From NCBI GenBank assembly GCA_036877525.1, contig JAZGTH010000063.1:1136001-1200000 (forward strand): DNA of 64,000 nucleotides, given 5' to 3'. This document shows positions 36,491 to 48,534 of the stretch, piece after piece; the first letter of the stretch is position 1; each line of letters opens with the position of its first letter. The notes under the pieces were generated by a model, which ran no database searches, was not told where the DNA came from, and worked only from the letters and a program-made list of their open reading frames with translations. The translations under genes and the position numbers were made by a program. Origin of the DNA: Chromobotia macracanthus (Eukaryota; Chordata; Actinopteri; Cypriniformes; Botiidae).

Positions 36491-38101
36491 CCCAGTCTGG
36501 AATGAAGAGACGGTGTGAACAGAGACGTGTGACGTGAGAAAGCAGTTTCAATGTTAGTAACACCTCATGACTGCGACACAGCCATGTCACTGAACCCCAC
36601 ATGTAGTGTTTAACCAGTTTAGTAATATTTTCTAACAGGTTCACAGGTCAGAGCTTTAATTGTGTATTTTATCAACATTTATACTTATTAAATATTAAGA
36701 ACCTTTTAAATGTTAAATGGGCTATTTAAATGTTAAAATGATTTTTTAATTTCAGTTTTACGTAGGTAGACAGCTGTAAATCCTTGGGTGAGTTTCCTGA
36801 CGAATGTAAACGTGTGTGCCTACATATCTGTGTTTGAGCCCCACAGCAGCAGTGCTTCAGCCAGTGGCATGAGTTTGCAGGTGGACTGATGGAGGATTCA
36901 GGAACCCTGTTTGAAAACAGCTGTCATTTTGTGAATCAGTTTGGTGACGCCTTTGAAGGCTCTCAAGGCAGGGTAAACCCTCTGCTGCTTTGAGGCCACA
37001 CCCTAAAACACAAATTTCTGGGTTGGTACTTGTTTCGTTAGTACCTCTGGTAACACAGTTTACCATGCATCTCCACCACTTCCTGCAGAACCTCCTCTTA
37101 GGTCCCCGTAGTGCGCCTGCCTCAACCCTTGTTTTTGTTTCAGTTTTAAGTGCCTCTCCCTGGAGCTCTTCATCAACAACCTAATAAGACCTCTTGGGAA
37201 CAATTAAACAGCATCTTTAACCCTGTTCTACCCGCAGAGGTAAAAATAATCATAAAAATGTTGGCAAACAGTACAGACTCTGGGGAAACCATTCAGAAAT
37301 CACAGTCTGTCTCTCTGTCCTTTATTCCCTTCACTGAAGCCCAGGCAGTACAGTCAGGAGCTGTCAGAGATGTAGCCAGTGACAGTCACATGTACTCCAC
37401 TTTCTACCTCAGACCCATATGCCGTTCCCCTTCTGCTTTTCTATCATCCGTTTCTTCTCTTTCAGTGTTGAAATTGACATGTGAATAAATATGTACAGTC
37501 TAAGTGACTGTGTTGTTGTGTATGAGAGATGTACAGCAGAGTGCACAATTATTCATGTTATTACAGGAATATGTCTTGTTCTGGTTATGGGGGAAATTAC
37601 GTTTCTCCGGAAATTTGTTTTTCTTCTTTTTCTTTTTTTTATGGATAGCAAGAGCCTTTAATGACACAAGAGGAAAAATTACTCAGAAGAAATGCATTTA
37701 TTACTTAATGTAATCTGGAAAATCATACGGTTTTGTCCTGCAGCAGTCATAAAAAATAATTAGATATTAATTTTCTGTTCTCTAAAACAGCTTATTCCCG
37801 AATTCAAAAAAACTTGATAGAAGCCATATTGTTCTGTGTGCTCCCCTCCTGAAAGAGGTTTAGCAGCTTTCACTCAGGGGGAACAAGCACGCAAAGAGAA
37901 AAATCTGCACTTACTTACAGAGCATAACTAACAATGGCCTCACCTCCTCTCAACTCGGCTTCACAAAAGGCAGAGTGTGTGTTTGTGCGTGTATCTGTGT
38001 GCAAATCTATTAATTTCTTGTTCTGTTCTTTGTTCCATTGTATGAAAGTAAATGTAAGTTCAACTTTTGTTGTGGTCCCTAACAGCCTTTTTTGTCTCTT
38101 A

Positions 38102-38115
38102 TCTCTAGGTGGCGC
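38102..38115 (+). promoter_or_regulatory. CTCF-type site, forward orientation
   Basis: TCTCTAGGTGGCGC matches the CTCF core CCACTAGGTGGCGC at 12 of 14 positions, including the whole AGGTGGCGC part. The TTGTCTCTTATCTCTAG in front of it also mimics a splice acceptor, but the sequence after it has no convincing coding frame, so a CTCF site is the better reading. Binding is inferred. Confidence 0.5.
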
Positions 38116-38307
38116 TATCACTCTGAAAGGCTTTTCCACAGACTGTGGATGCTTCAAACCAAAACTCATAACTGGGCCTCATAGCTTTGACTGGAAATAC
38201 CTGGAATTAAAACACTACAACACTCAAAGCCAAGAGACTAACTAATAGTGCCCAGGCACTAGACTTTAAAGCTTTACATTCCACTTTACTTTTGAATATA
38301 CCAATAG

Positions 38308-38489
38308 ACCAAAAAATCTATAGCTTTAGCACTACTGATAGAATACGGCCATCTTCTGCCATTGCACCAAACCTGCTGTGACCGCGACGGTTGTGACCTT
38401 TCTGCCACCCACTTCAAACGGGCACTTGAAAAGAAGGACGCAGTGAGGGAGAGCTTCCGAGCGGCGCAACAAACCAAAAACCCCATCAG
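38308..38489 (+). CDS. Possible coding exon of unknown gene
   Basis: The frame is open for 61 codons from just after a TAG at 38305-38307 and runs into CATCAG|GTAAGG, a perfect donor with the cut at 38489/38490. The next in-frame codon across the junction makes a stop (TAA at 38491), as expected if the exon ends there. Codons in the second half end mostly in C or G and include several CpG, unlike the AT-rich surroundings. The translation contains TCCDRDGCDLS and then a basic, helix-like segment (ALEKKDAVRESFRAAQQTK). I do not recognise the family. Candidate acceptors (CTATAG, CTTTAG, GATAG at 38320-38345) have poor pyrimidine tracts, and the minus strand is also open for 73 codons. It could equally be a regulatory element. 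Confidence 0.25.
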
Positions 38490-39136
38490 GTAAGGCTGTG
38501 AAGTCATCTTTTTTCCTACTGGTGAGACCCCGCAGCCCTTCAGGGTTCTCAGGGTCGTTTGAAGCCCGGTTAGCCCCCTGTGTTAACGCCTACAGAGGCT
38601 AGTTCTGCTCCATGCTGTGGCCACTGCAGATAAAGGGTCCCGGCCTGAAATCAGCTGCTGTAGGATTAGAGGGCATACATGGTGTTTGAATTTGTTTGGT
38701 TTATGGGCAATTAAAAGATAAAAAAAAGAGATTGACAGAGAAGGAAGTGTTTTGTTCCTACAGATGTGTATGTGGCTGTTGAGATTATAATTTAGAGGAG
38801 TGTTCATATACACTTTAATGTCAACATCACTGGCATAGAAATATTCTCATCTACATACTGTAAGTCAGTGCTGTGCATTAATACTCGTCCTGTTTTCTGA
38901 GGTGTGAGGAAATCATTTTCATGTGGCGCTTTGGTGATTTCCAGTATGAGAGTAATTACTTCCACATGATGAGAGATGAGCAGAAACTCTGCCATTGTAT
39001 TTAGTTTTCAGTGTTTCTCTGATGGTAATTTGACCTTTGCTTGCAGCACAATGTAAAAATTGAGTGTGCGGTTACTAGAGGTGGAAATGAACAGGGAACT
39101 CAAGATACAATATTATATTGATATTTAGGTCTTTAT

Positions 39137-39231
39137 TTTTCAGGTATGTTATATATATATATATATATTTACCATGTAACAGTTTTGAATAACCATACCT
39201 GAAAATGTTTTACGTTAACCATACCTGAAAT

Positions 39232-39307
<76 letters not shown>

Positions 39308-39330
39308 GATATATATATATATATAAACAT
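39137..39330. repeat. AT-dinucleotide block with inverted and direct repeats
   Basis: TTTTCAGGTATG at 39137-39148 is the exact reverse complement of CATACCTGAAAA at 39194-39205. AACCATACCTGAAA is then repeated directly at 39217-39230. A TA run lies inside the inverted repeat (about 39150-39168), a 68-bp TA run follows at about 39236-39303, and a shorter one lies at 39309-39324. The whole block can extrude as a cruciform and is prone to slippage. Confidence 0.85.
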
Positions 39331-39745
39331 AGATATAGAAATATATTTCTAATTTGGTTATTGTTTATTCTTATTGAACTTTGATGCACAATTACATTAT
39401 GTTTATTGATAAAATGCTACATGTTTCACTTCCTGTGAATAGTAGTCTTAAATTAAAAATTTTGAATCTGGAGAATATAAAAATATATCACAAAGAACAT
39501 TTTTTCTTTGTTTGATCTGACCCTCAAATACAGCCATCACTCCTGTAACTTTATATGGTCAGTCCTAAAATATTATTTATTTTAAGTAGATAAAGCATTT
39601 TTTTATATATTTTGCGTAGTTGTTTTTTAGATTTCATCACATCAACTATAGATTTTTGGCTAGTTGACAAACATTTGTACAGCGTAGCTCTGTGCTGCCC
39701 AGGTAGCTCACATATTCATGTGTAAATGTTAAGCAGTGATGCTGA

Positions 39746-39766
39746 CAGACAGACAGACAGACAGAC
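39746..39766 (+). repeat. GACA tetranucleotide repeat
   Basis: About five perfect units. Confidence 0.85.
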
Positions 39767-40249
39767 ATGCTCTTTAGCTGTTAAACATGATGTTGTTCTC
39801 TGCTCCGTGTATCACCCTAAATAAAAGTAAATAGTGTTTATAGAATTAAGCACTAAAAAACAAAACTGAAGGGCAGAGAGGAAGCGCAGAAAAGGCTCAG
39901 CCAGCTTATGAGAAGAGAGCAAGGCCTTTGTTTGAAAAGTTCAAAGTAATTTTGTCAAATTTAGGTCATTTCACATTAGTACTCAGCAGGGAACTGTCAT
40001 TTGTGAGGAAAGAGAGAGCAAATAAATAAATAAATAACCCAACAGATGGAGAACTCGGGCTTCTCAAGCATTTTTGAAGGGCTGTTCATATTGGTTTATC
40101 TGCTTAAGACCAAAAATACAACACTCAAAAGCATTTACCAAGAAAAAGATCCATCTCTGTTAAAATAATTAGTGACTTTGAAATGGGCTGTTTGAAAAGT
40201 GACAGTGAGGGTCTGAGGGGTCAGCCAAGCTCATAAAAGGACAAATGTC

Positions 40250-40640
40250 AGTTTGAAGAAATCAGAAGCAGTGAGCGCCCCTGTCAGGAGAGCGAGTCTC
40301 CACCCACCTGCCTCCTCTCTCTCTTTATTCCCCTCCATCTGAGAGCACTAATGGAGCAGGGATTTTAGCCCGGGGCTCGGGCACCAGAGCCGCTCTGCAT
40401 GAGGGATGTACTGCACTGTGGACGGGGTCGCTCCCTTTGTGCTGGCCCTGTTTGGCCTTGCGGTAAAAAGAGCCATGCATGATTTCATACATGAAAGATA
40501 TATGTAATTGAACAGCAGCATTGCCATATACTACATTTACAATTCAAAACAGAGGACGAGAGAAGCATTTCTCTTAATCTCCCTCCCTGTCCTCTCTTAC
40601 TCTGTGAGGAATGAATTTCTGCATATCATAGAGTACATGA
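40250..40640. promoter_or_regulatory. Candidate conserved non-coding element
   Basis: Unique block moving from a GC-richer part (AGCCCGGGGCTCGGGC, GTGGACGGGGTCGC) to a TAAT/ATG-rich part (CATGATTTCATACATG, ATATATGTAATTGAAC). No repeat, no accepted frame. The sharp switch in composition within one repeat-free block is typical of compound enhancers. Confidence 0.35.
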
Positions 40641-42768
40641 TGTACAAAAACACATGAAATGCAGATTATCACACTTTCAATTGGCTTTCATTATGGATGA
40701 ACTGAACGTGTCGTTTCTGACAGCTTGGTACTGTCCTGTGATCAGTTTTTTTTGCCAGATTTGTGGGACAGAAAAAGGCTCAGGTTGTGACTAACACTGT
40801 GTTGTGGATGCTGTTATCCAGCCTCTGAAAGGATCCAAAACTTTGTCTCAGTGCCTTTGTTTATTCATAGCAAAATCATGAATGCATTTGCAAATATTTG
40901 TGGCCTACATAATGCACAAATGGAAATATCTGAGTTGTAAAACAATTAGTGAAATTGGGGTAAAACAGAATTAGTGATGCTTAATGCTTTAAAATGAATG
41001 CTCTTGACTGACTAGAGAACATGTTCAAATACACATACTCTGTGTGGCTAAACTTCATACTAGAATTTGCTTTCTGTGGAGTGAAAGCTTCTGTGTGTTG
41101 CTGTTTGAGTGTTGAGGACACACACAGTCTTTGTTTTGGTGGTCTGTCTTCAGCGGGCTCTTGCTGGCACCTCCTGCAGTGTTAATGTAGTGGCAGGTTA
41201 AACACCTCTCCTGTTAATTGCTCTAACGAGCTCATACTGTACCAGTGAACAGCTGTTTTAATGGCTGTTTTATGGGCATGTGGAGCTCAGAGGCCGGGCG
41301 GATGTTGACCCTTACAGGGCAGTGATGCACAGTTTGTGACGTCAGCTTCTTCCCATCCTAAATTCTGTAGCAGCCCACCTGCCTCTGCGTCCTGGAGGTC
41401 AGGGGAGGGGGTTAAGCACTGTGTGACTGTGTTGTGAGTGCTGTGGTCAGCTGCATCATCTTCAGGTTCCTGCTTTAGCAGCTCTTTTCCAGATTGCTGA
41501 TCTGCTTGACCTTTTCCCTGCTCCTTATATTTACCCCTATTAACTTCTTAAAACATAGTGTTTATTACATATTTGGTAATTACATTAAATTGTGAATTTA
41601 TGTCATGATAGGCTATAAGATAATTCGTTTTTCCTGCTTTTAAATGACCATAAATAACAGACTATTATTATGTTTAATAATTCCATAAGTGGTTATGCTT
41701 AATAACATTTGTATTTTTGCATAGAAGATCAATGTTAATCAATTTTCAGTTCATTTATTCATAATTTAGTCATGCATTAATTTATTAATTCAGAGATTTG
41801 TACATAACTATATTATTTGTTTTGTTTTGTGTATTCTGTCACATCACTGGTCTGTTCTTACTTCACTTTGTTGTGATCCAAGCTTAAAATGTATCTTCCT
41901 TTTTCATAATGATTTTATTCAGATTACTTGTGAGGCAACATCAGTTGTTAAAATACACAGCGATTGTGAGATTGTTCTGTAAAGTCCAGCACACACACAC
42001 ACACACTGTGACAACACGTGAGCTGCATGGAAGAATTCATTTCTGGGTGTTCTTTCAGTTGAGAATATTTGTCAACAAATTGTCATCCGTCTAATTTTTT
42101 AAGGTAATTCTTCACGGCATTCAGGTCATGAAATTACTGCATCTCTGCTTGAGATGAAACGATTTCCTGAGTAAAGCTCTGCACATAATCTGGCCACATA
42201 TGTCAGATGATAAAGGTGCAGAGGGCTATGCATGTTTATATATATCTGTATACATATATACACTATATACCTATATATATATGTGTGTGTGTGTGTGTTA
42301 TATGTATATAAACATGCATAGCTTGTTGCATAGATAGATAGATGTATTTTGAATGCTCTGTGGTGTATTGATCATGTGCTGTGATAGATTTATAAGATGA
42401 GATATATGGTGTAGTGAAAACATCTTTTGACAAAATTATTTAGTTTCTCACAATTCAAATGGAAGATGTACAGGCCTGAAATCAGATCGCATGTCGACAT
42501 GACATGGAGATACCTCAGACAGAAAATGTTCACTGTGCTCAGATCTGGGACTGGAACGTGTTTTTATTATTATTTCAGCCTGTGTTATTCTCTTACCTGA
42601 ACAAAGATAAAATGGTGGCTGTAAAGACAGATGTACGGAGGGTTTGGGGCGATGTAAGGACGGGCTGCTTGGGTCTGGACGGAGGCTTGCTCCGGGCTGA
42701 CTTTCTGTGACCGTGAACACATACATTTGTGCTGCTGAACCGCACAGAGCCGAAAACGACCCGTTCCC
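40641..42768. other. Gene-free stretch
   Basis: Nothing recognised. A CA run lies at about 41988-42005 and an AT/GT microsatellite mixture at about 42236-42310. Confidence 0.4.
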
Positions 42769-42936
42769 GCATTTGAACGTGCATTTGAACGTGCATTTGA
42801 ACGTGCATTTAAACGTGCATTTGAACGTGCATTTGAACGTGCATTTGAACGTGCATTTGAACGTGCATTTGAACGTGCATTTGAACGTGCATTTAAACGT
42901 GCATTTAAACGTGCATTTGAACGTGCATTTGAACGT
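42769..42936 (+). repeat. 14-copy, 12-bp minisatellite GCATTTGAACGT
   Basis: Fourteen head-to-tail 12-bp units. The only variation is G to A at position 7 in copies 4, 11 and 12 (GCATTTAAACGT). Each junction recreates ACGTGC, so the array presents thirteen internal ACGTG words plus one at the right end, and one CpG per unit. Because the unit is a multiple of three, one or more frames stay open on both strands; the resulting HLNV, RSNA and HVQM peptide repeats are not evidence for a gene. It lies at the left edge of the CpG-rich domain. Confidence 0.95.
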
Positions 42937-44462
42937 GCTCTGCTGTTTTCTGAAGCTGCATTAATGACTGCATGTATGCATATGTGTGGCCGCGTGACGT
43001 CATTGTAAATAAAGAGAAATAAAAACAGAAGTGCATTTTGCATTAGATGTATAAGTGCTGGAGATGATGTGGTTATAAAGGCACATCCACGGGACGCGCA
43101 GGTGTCTGCTAATATTCAATAGATGCAAATGTTCCGCTACTAATTTTCTTTAACAAGAACTTTAACAAATGACAATTGTATGTATTTAATCATATTTTCC
43201 GTTTATACATTTTGCTTACATGCTTTATTTAGATCTGCTTCGGCTGCTGGACGGGTCTTAAAATTAACCCAGAATAATAATAACATATCCATACTTTTAT
43301 CATTATTTATGCTAATAACAATAACTTTGTAATTGTTTTATTCAGAGCTGTGTTCTTTTTATTTTTCATTTATTTGTAATCATTCCTTTTACTAGAATTG
43401 TACATTTTGTAGTTTTAAAGTCCATTAATGATTTGGGCGATATGTGACACCCGTTAACGATCTAAATCAGTATATACTTGAATATAATGCAATAGTAGTT
43501 CATTAATTAATTTCGAAAACATTTGCATAATTAATTAATCTAAAATTTCACGCGTAAAAGCATTTTCGACAGACACTGGAAATATGAACTAGTGCGTTTT
43601 TACAACGTTTTTGAACGTTGATAAATGAATGCTTAGAATATTTAAGATTAATTAAAGTTTACACGAGTAAGTAAAGTTTATAATAATTAAGATGCTAAAT
43701 GAAGTTGTTTCTGTTGTTCTTTATTTAAAATGTTCCTCTCACAATACCCAAAATGAGAATATTTTTAAGATGCCTGGAACATTTTAATGAATAAACTTAA
43801 TCTAATCTGGACAAAAACAGTCGCGCTTTTAATTGTTTTTGCGTGTAGACAACTTCATTTGCGGTACACAAACCAAAACAAACAAATAAAAAATTGCTAC
43901 AGCACATTACAGTAACACCAGCACCTAACAAATATGATAATAATTATAAAAAGCGATAAACAAACTTCTGTTGCATTTGTAAGCACATTAACTAAAATGT
44001 CCGAGAATTGTTAATACAACAGTGTGTTTTGGCAAGCTATAGGTCATGTCTTTACATTTCATTTCATTGTCTTAATTCATTGTCATACTGGACGTATGTT
44101 TTTGCCATATATTATTTAAGTGACAATCTCATAAACTTTACGGTGAATGTGTTTATTAAAGTTCCGGTTTTAATGGTTAAATTAAATGTGTATCGCGCGA
44201 ACGTTTACAAATAGTGATGCGGTGACTTTAATGTCTGTTTTACGTCTTAATAATACTTATTAAAATTATGACTATACATTGTCCTGCATTAAATGGATCA
44301 TTATGAAAATATGATATATTGTGCTTTTATTACATCCCACGTGTTCGAGAAAAGACGCCAAACCGCTTTGATTGTGTCAATAAGTTACTTGATATGTAAG
44401 ATCATCTTTGCATTCATTGTATTTGATTCACTCCTGTGCTCATCGTGTCGTGGAGTTCATGT

Positions 44463-44546
44463 GTTATTGTATGTGTTATTGTGTGTGTTATTGTGTGTGT
44501 TATTGTATGTGTTATTGTGTGTGTTATTGTATGTGTTATTGTATGC
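44463..44546 (+). repeat. Seven-copy, 12-bp repeat GTTATTGTRTGT
   Basis: Seven perfect-length 12-bp units with A or G alternating at position 9 (order A, G, G, A, G, A, A) and a final C at the last base. It opens the 96- and 71-codon frames around it, whose CVCYCMCY-type peptides are artefacts. Confidence 0.95.
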
Positions 44547-44869
44547 AGCACAGTCACATACACCGTCATGTTGCAGTAAATGACGCACATGGTTTATTTG
44601 TGTTGTTGTTATTATTATGGTGATTATTAGTATTTATGATGTACAACATATCCATGATTTTGTCATGATATTCTGTTAGGTTGCTTTAACACATGTATTG
44701 TGAGAAACTACTGTAAACGGACCTCTCCCGTCATGCACTCTCCGTTTGCTTTAAGTTTGGTTCGTGCGTAAAGTTCACATATCTGATAGCATATTATGAC
44801 ATTTTAACCAGGAAATCTAAGCAGTCACCAATAAACATGTACCTGTATGTATGTGTGTGTTTGATTTGA

Positions 44870-45120
44870 TGGGATCCAGCGACAAGGTGACCTGCAGATG
44901 TGCGCAGGTGGCGGCGAGCGAACACATGCTGCTTCCGGTGGCGTTTGAGCCCCTTGGCCAAAGTGAACATAAGAGGGCGCTGCCATTGCACCTGGTGCCC
45001 GTCCTGCCCCAGACACCCGCGGCCTCAGGCCGGGCAATGAGGCCAGTCCCCGTGTGTGACTAGACCTGCAGCTCTCCTGCCGCAATACACGCGTCTGTTG
45101 TAGGGCTCGCTTCTGTTGAC
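44870..45120. promoter_or_regulatory. Small CpG island with CTCF-type site
   Basis: About 250 bp of GC-rich, CpG-dense sequence (GTGGCGGCGAGCGAAC, CCCGCGGCCTCAGGCCGGGC). CATAAGAGGGCGC at 44968-44980 matches the CTCF core CACTAGAGGGCGC at 11 of 13 positions, forward orientation. Short frames are open on both strands but no domain is recognised. Confidence 0.45.
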
Positions 45121-45449
45121 TCTGATGACTAAGTTAAAGTTTCATTTATCAACCATGCAGATAACTAATAATCATAACCTTTCATTAATAGCGCATGCAG
45201 AACTCAGCTGATAGTCTTCATCCGAAATACAAACTGGACGTGTGTGTCTTCAACATTAATATAGTATATATAATATAATATAGTGGCGTACACCCAAAAG
45301 ATTTCCATTCGATCTACACTGCTCTTCGTCTTTTAATAAAGTTACGAGACAGCTGCCTTTATCTCTAAATGATTTCGCCTCTTTTCATTTCCTTCGTTTT
45401 TGGTCTTTATTATTCAACAGTGGCACGCGCGGAGCATGAGGTTGAAAGG

Positions 45450-45484
45450 ACGCGCGCGCGCGCACGCACACACACACACACACA

Positions 45485-45515
<31 letters not shown>
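45450..45515 (+). repeat. Alternating CG/CA tract, Z-DNA-prone
   Basis: About six CG units run directly into CGCACGCA and then long CA runs with one CGCG interruption, giving about 65 bp of strict purine-pyrimidine alternation. Confidence 0.9.
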
Positions 45516-46985
45516 TTTTTTGAAGAGCTGAATAAATGTATGTTACATAAATGCAGACATGTATGTGTTGTCATAGGATTAGACAAGCAGCTCTATTTGC
45601 CTTTGAATTCGTATAAATGCATGTTTATTTGGATGGTTACTGGCATTTAGGGTTTGTTTATGGCATTCTTTGTTTTATTGTTGGACCGGCGTTTACGCAG
45701 TTCTATCAGATCAGTCAACACGTTCACCAGGGTTTGCTCAGGCACATTTGGTTGCCTGTACGTTTATTCTCAGACGTATTTAGAACAGCATTTGCAGTTG
45801 ATGGAAACGTACAGACAAAAACACGTTTGTATTAAAGAGCGGACATTATGTGGACACCACGTTTTCGGTGGAATTAACATCAGCTGATATTTTCCTCTAT
45901 AAATATGGCTATCAGCTGGCAGACAGGACCACCACTGCACATTCAAATATGTTTAGGGTTGCATGCAGGATACAAAGCCACAGACAAGCTCTGGTTCTGT
46001 CCCTTTTCACGCACCGGCCTCTTATTATCTGACCCTCTAACTCTTCACTCTATTTTCCATCCATTCATTTTTACAATCCCTCTTTCCCAGAGAGCAGACA
46101 GGCGCATCTCAGATCCAGAAGATTCTCTCGAGGAGAAATCTGTATGCATATCAAACCTATTTAACACATTTACCGTTGCCATCTTCTGGGTACTGGATGT
46201 AAATCGCAGCGTTCACGTTTTGTTTTGTAGGTTTTATTTGCCAGTTCTGTTTTTTGATGCAAGTTAGTTCTCGTGTAAACGTTTATTCTGTGTTTCTGTT
46301 TCAGATGAGCTATACGTGTCAGCAGTCATAAAGTATATGCCTTTCTATACAACTCTAACTTAAAGCACACACGGACACACATGCGGAAGACAGTCACATC
46401 CGGGCTGCATTATTGCACGAGGCCAAAGTGTTTAATAAGGCCAAAGTTTGTCTAATATTCGCCTGTGATCATTCTTCAGTACGAGGCTGAACGTATATTA
46501 TCATTTAACTCTCATGGCTTGGATTTCCAAACCGCCTGCTGGCCAGTGCGTAAATATTTCGTATGATATGACATGAGATGAAATAAAATAAAATTCAATT
46601 ATTGTTTTGTTCTATATATCTGTATTTATTACAGCATAAAAGATTTAACTGGAACATATTATGAAATTAAAATACTACATTGCTTAGGATAATCATTATT
46701 AGCATTATTGTATTATAAACAACAAATAAAATACGATAATAAATACTATAAATGTTTAATTCCTTAATAATGTACACATCAATCAATTATAATTATGTGT
46801 GCAGCACACATTATGTCCTTATTTATATTATTTTAACATATGGTGGCTAGCACAGCAGAAAATGATAGAAATGAACCACACACGTACGACCATATTCCGC
46901 AAACCATGCCTATTCGTTGTACAAATAAACAGCAGTTACAAGACAAGCAGAAACTTATATTTGATCACTTTTCAATAAACATTAT
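45516..46985. other. Gene-free stretch in CpG-enriched domain
   Basis: A 120-codon plus-strand frame (45905-46267) runs through TTTCCCAG at about 46084-46091, an acceptor-like site, followed by RADRRISDPEDSLEEKSVC. There is no donor in the frame and no recognised domain, so it is not called. Confidence 0.35.
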
Positions 46986-46989
46986 GTAA

Positions 46990-47240
46990 TCGATAGCCGG
47001 TTAGTTGTATTTGGCAGGATTAGGCCCCTTAGAGTTGTCAGTGGTGAAAGTGCTCATTGAGAGACGGGGGAATAGTGTTTCTTCAGTAAGAATCAACAAT
47101 AGAATTAGCATGAGAAAGGCCACTGGCCCGGGCTCAAAGGTCGGATCCGGGGATACGCTTTTGTTTCGGGACGAGGCCGTTTTAAGTGACCACCAAGAGG
47201 TAAGAGAAATGTTTTGGGGCAAAGAGGAAAAAAGCAGGGC
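46990..47240. promoter_or_regulatory. Candidate conserved non-coding element near the promoter
   Basis: A unique block with CpG and a SOX-like ACAATAGAATTAGC (minus strand CTATTGTTGA), plus GGCCACTGGCCCGGGC and TCGGATCCGG. Both strands are open for 73-92 codons, and AAGAG|GTAAGA at about 47201 resembles a donor, but neither product shows a domain. A promoter-proximal enhancer is the likeliest reading. Confidence 0.4.
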
Positions 47241-47599
47241 TGTGGAGAAACGCGGCGATCTATACTACAGGTGTTACTATTGATCAGCCGTCAAGTCCTG
47301 CGACGCACACGCTGCGAAGTTACACTCCTTAACAAGAGCTGCTTTAATAAAAGTGTATCGGTCACTAAAGCAGCGATTTACATGCTATCAAAATGCATTT
47401 TAAAATAAACATCACTTCTGTCTGAATTGCAAAAAAGAGATTGGAAACTGCACATTGTAGTTACACCATACCAATAATAGCATGTCATACGATAAGGTAA
47501 CGAAATTACAAGACCAAAAGTGAGAAACACAATGCTCATTAAAAACTTCTGGTTTTACATTGCACCCTCTCTGTCGTCCTCTTTCTTCACCTATTGTGT

Positions 47600-47632
<33 letters not shown>
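47600..47632 (+). repeat. GT microsatellite
   Basis: About fourteen GT units followed by GAGGGAGAGAGG. Confidence 0.9.
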
Positions 47633-47633
<1 letters not shown>

Positions 47634-48534
47634 GAGAGAGGGGTACAGAAAGAGAAATATTATGTATTAATGTTTTAATATGCCTTGATTGTAAAATCTA
47701 TATTTAAAGCGTCTACTCGTAAAGATGATATCACAAACAGCATTTGTGTCATCCTGCTCCTCGTCTTCAAGTGGCTATAGCGGCGCAAAGTCATGCCTCC
47801 GTGTTGCGTCGCGTGCTAACGTGTTATTTTAAAGTCCTCGAGCAAGACAGATAGTTCAATATATCAATAAAATCTTAACACATCCTGAAACATACAGATG
47901 TGGCCGAGAATCGTGAACATGCATGCTGAAAATATCATATTTAAAGTCACCCAGTGTAAATACTTTTCTATATCTGTACAGGCGTTCAGGGGCTCAGCCT
48001 AACACACAGTAGCAGATTTTATATCTCGCATGTTTATGAATTTAATACAAGGCTACATTATGTTTGGTACGTAGTTAAAAGTTGTAATGTACGCTTTGTA
48101 AGGGCTATTTTCGGTGTGTTTGTTTCCCTGTAGAAAAGTTTACGATAACATAGGTAAGCGCACACACAGTAAAATAGGTCCTTATGCTTTAAAAACATTG
48201 ATAATGATAAAGCTTAATGGAGAGTATTCTGCCGTTTTAGTGTCATGATAAAGTCACATTTGTTTTGCGCCCGGAAATTCTAGCAAATAAATCTAAATGG
48301 TATTAATTCTGCCATACGATTATTGTATTAAAGCAAATGAATCAAAACGCTTGGCGAACTTATTGGGGTCGTAAATGTTGTAAAGTTTCTCCTGCCAACA
48401 TGGTTTTTGGGGTTTTAAAATGTATTCATTTCATAAAGACACTCGGCTGGATAAACACTTAAATGCGCGTATTTGTAAATATAAGAGTAGCGCCGAAATA
48501 ACACAAGCTGAAAGAGTGCAGCCGCAGAGCCGAT

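Larger units (their letters stand above)
36491..39100. other. Mostly gene-free stretch
   Basis: Apart from the CTCF-type site and the possible exon, I see no gene. At 37127-37140 TTGTTTTTGTTTCAG precedes a 20-codon frame (FKCLSLELFINNLIRPLGNN then stop); it is too short to call. Confidence 0.35.

Noticed and set aside
37125..37205. Terminal-exon-like segment after TTGTTTTTGTTTCAG
   Set aside because: The open frame is only about 20 codons before a stop, with no polyadenylation context or homologue recognised.
38090..38112. Splice acceptor TTGTCTCTTATCTCTAG
   Set aside because: The bases that follow complete a better CTCF core (AGGTGGCGC), and no coding frame with a donor follows within a normal exon length.
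42769..42936. CRISPR-like periodic repeat
   Set aside because: Units are contiguous without spacers, and the DNA is vertebrate. It is a minisatellite.
42585..43043. 152-codon minus-strand frame with a repeated Arg-Ser-Asn-Ala peptide and plus-strand His-Leu-Asn-Val repeats
   Set aside because: The unit is 12 bp, a multiple of three, so frames stay open automatically. Flanks lack splice sites and a credible start.
45905..46267. 120-codon plus-strand frame
   Set aside because: There is an acceptor-like site inside but no donor, no domain, and a hydrophobic C-terminal part typical of T-rich chance frames.
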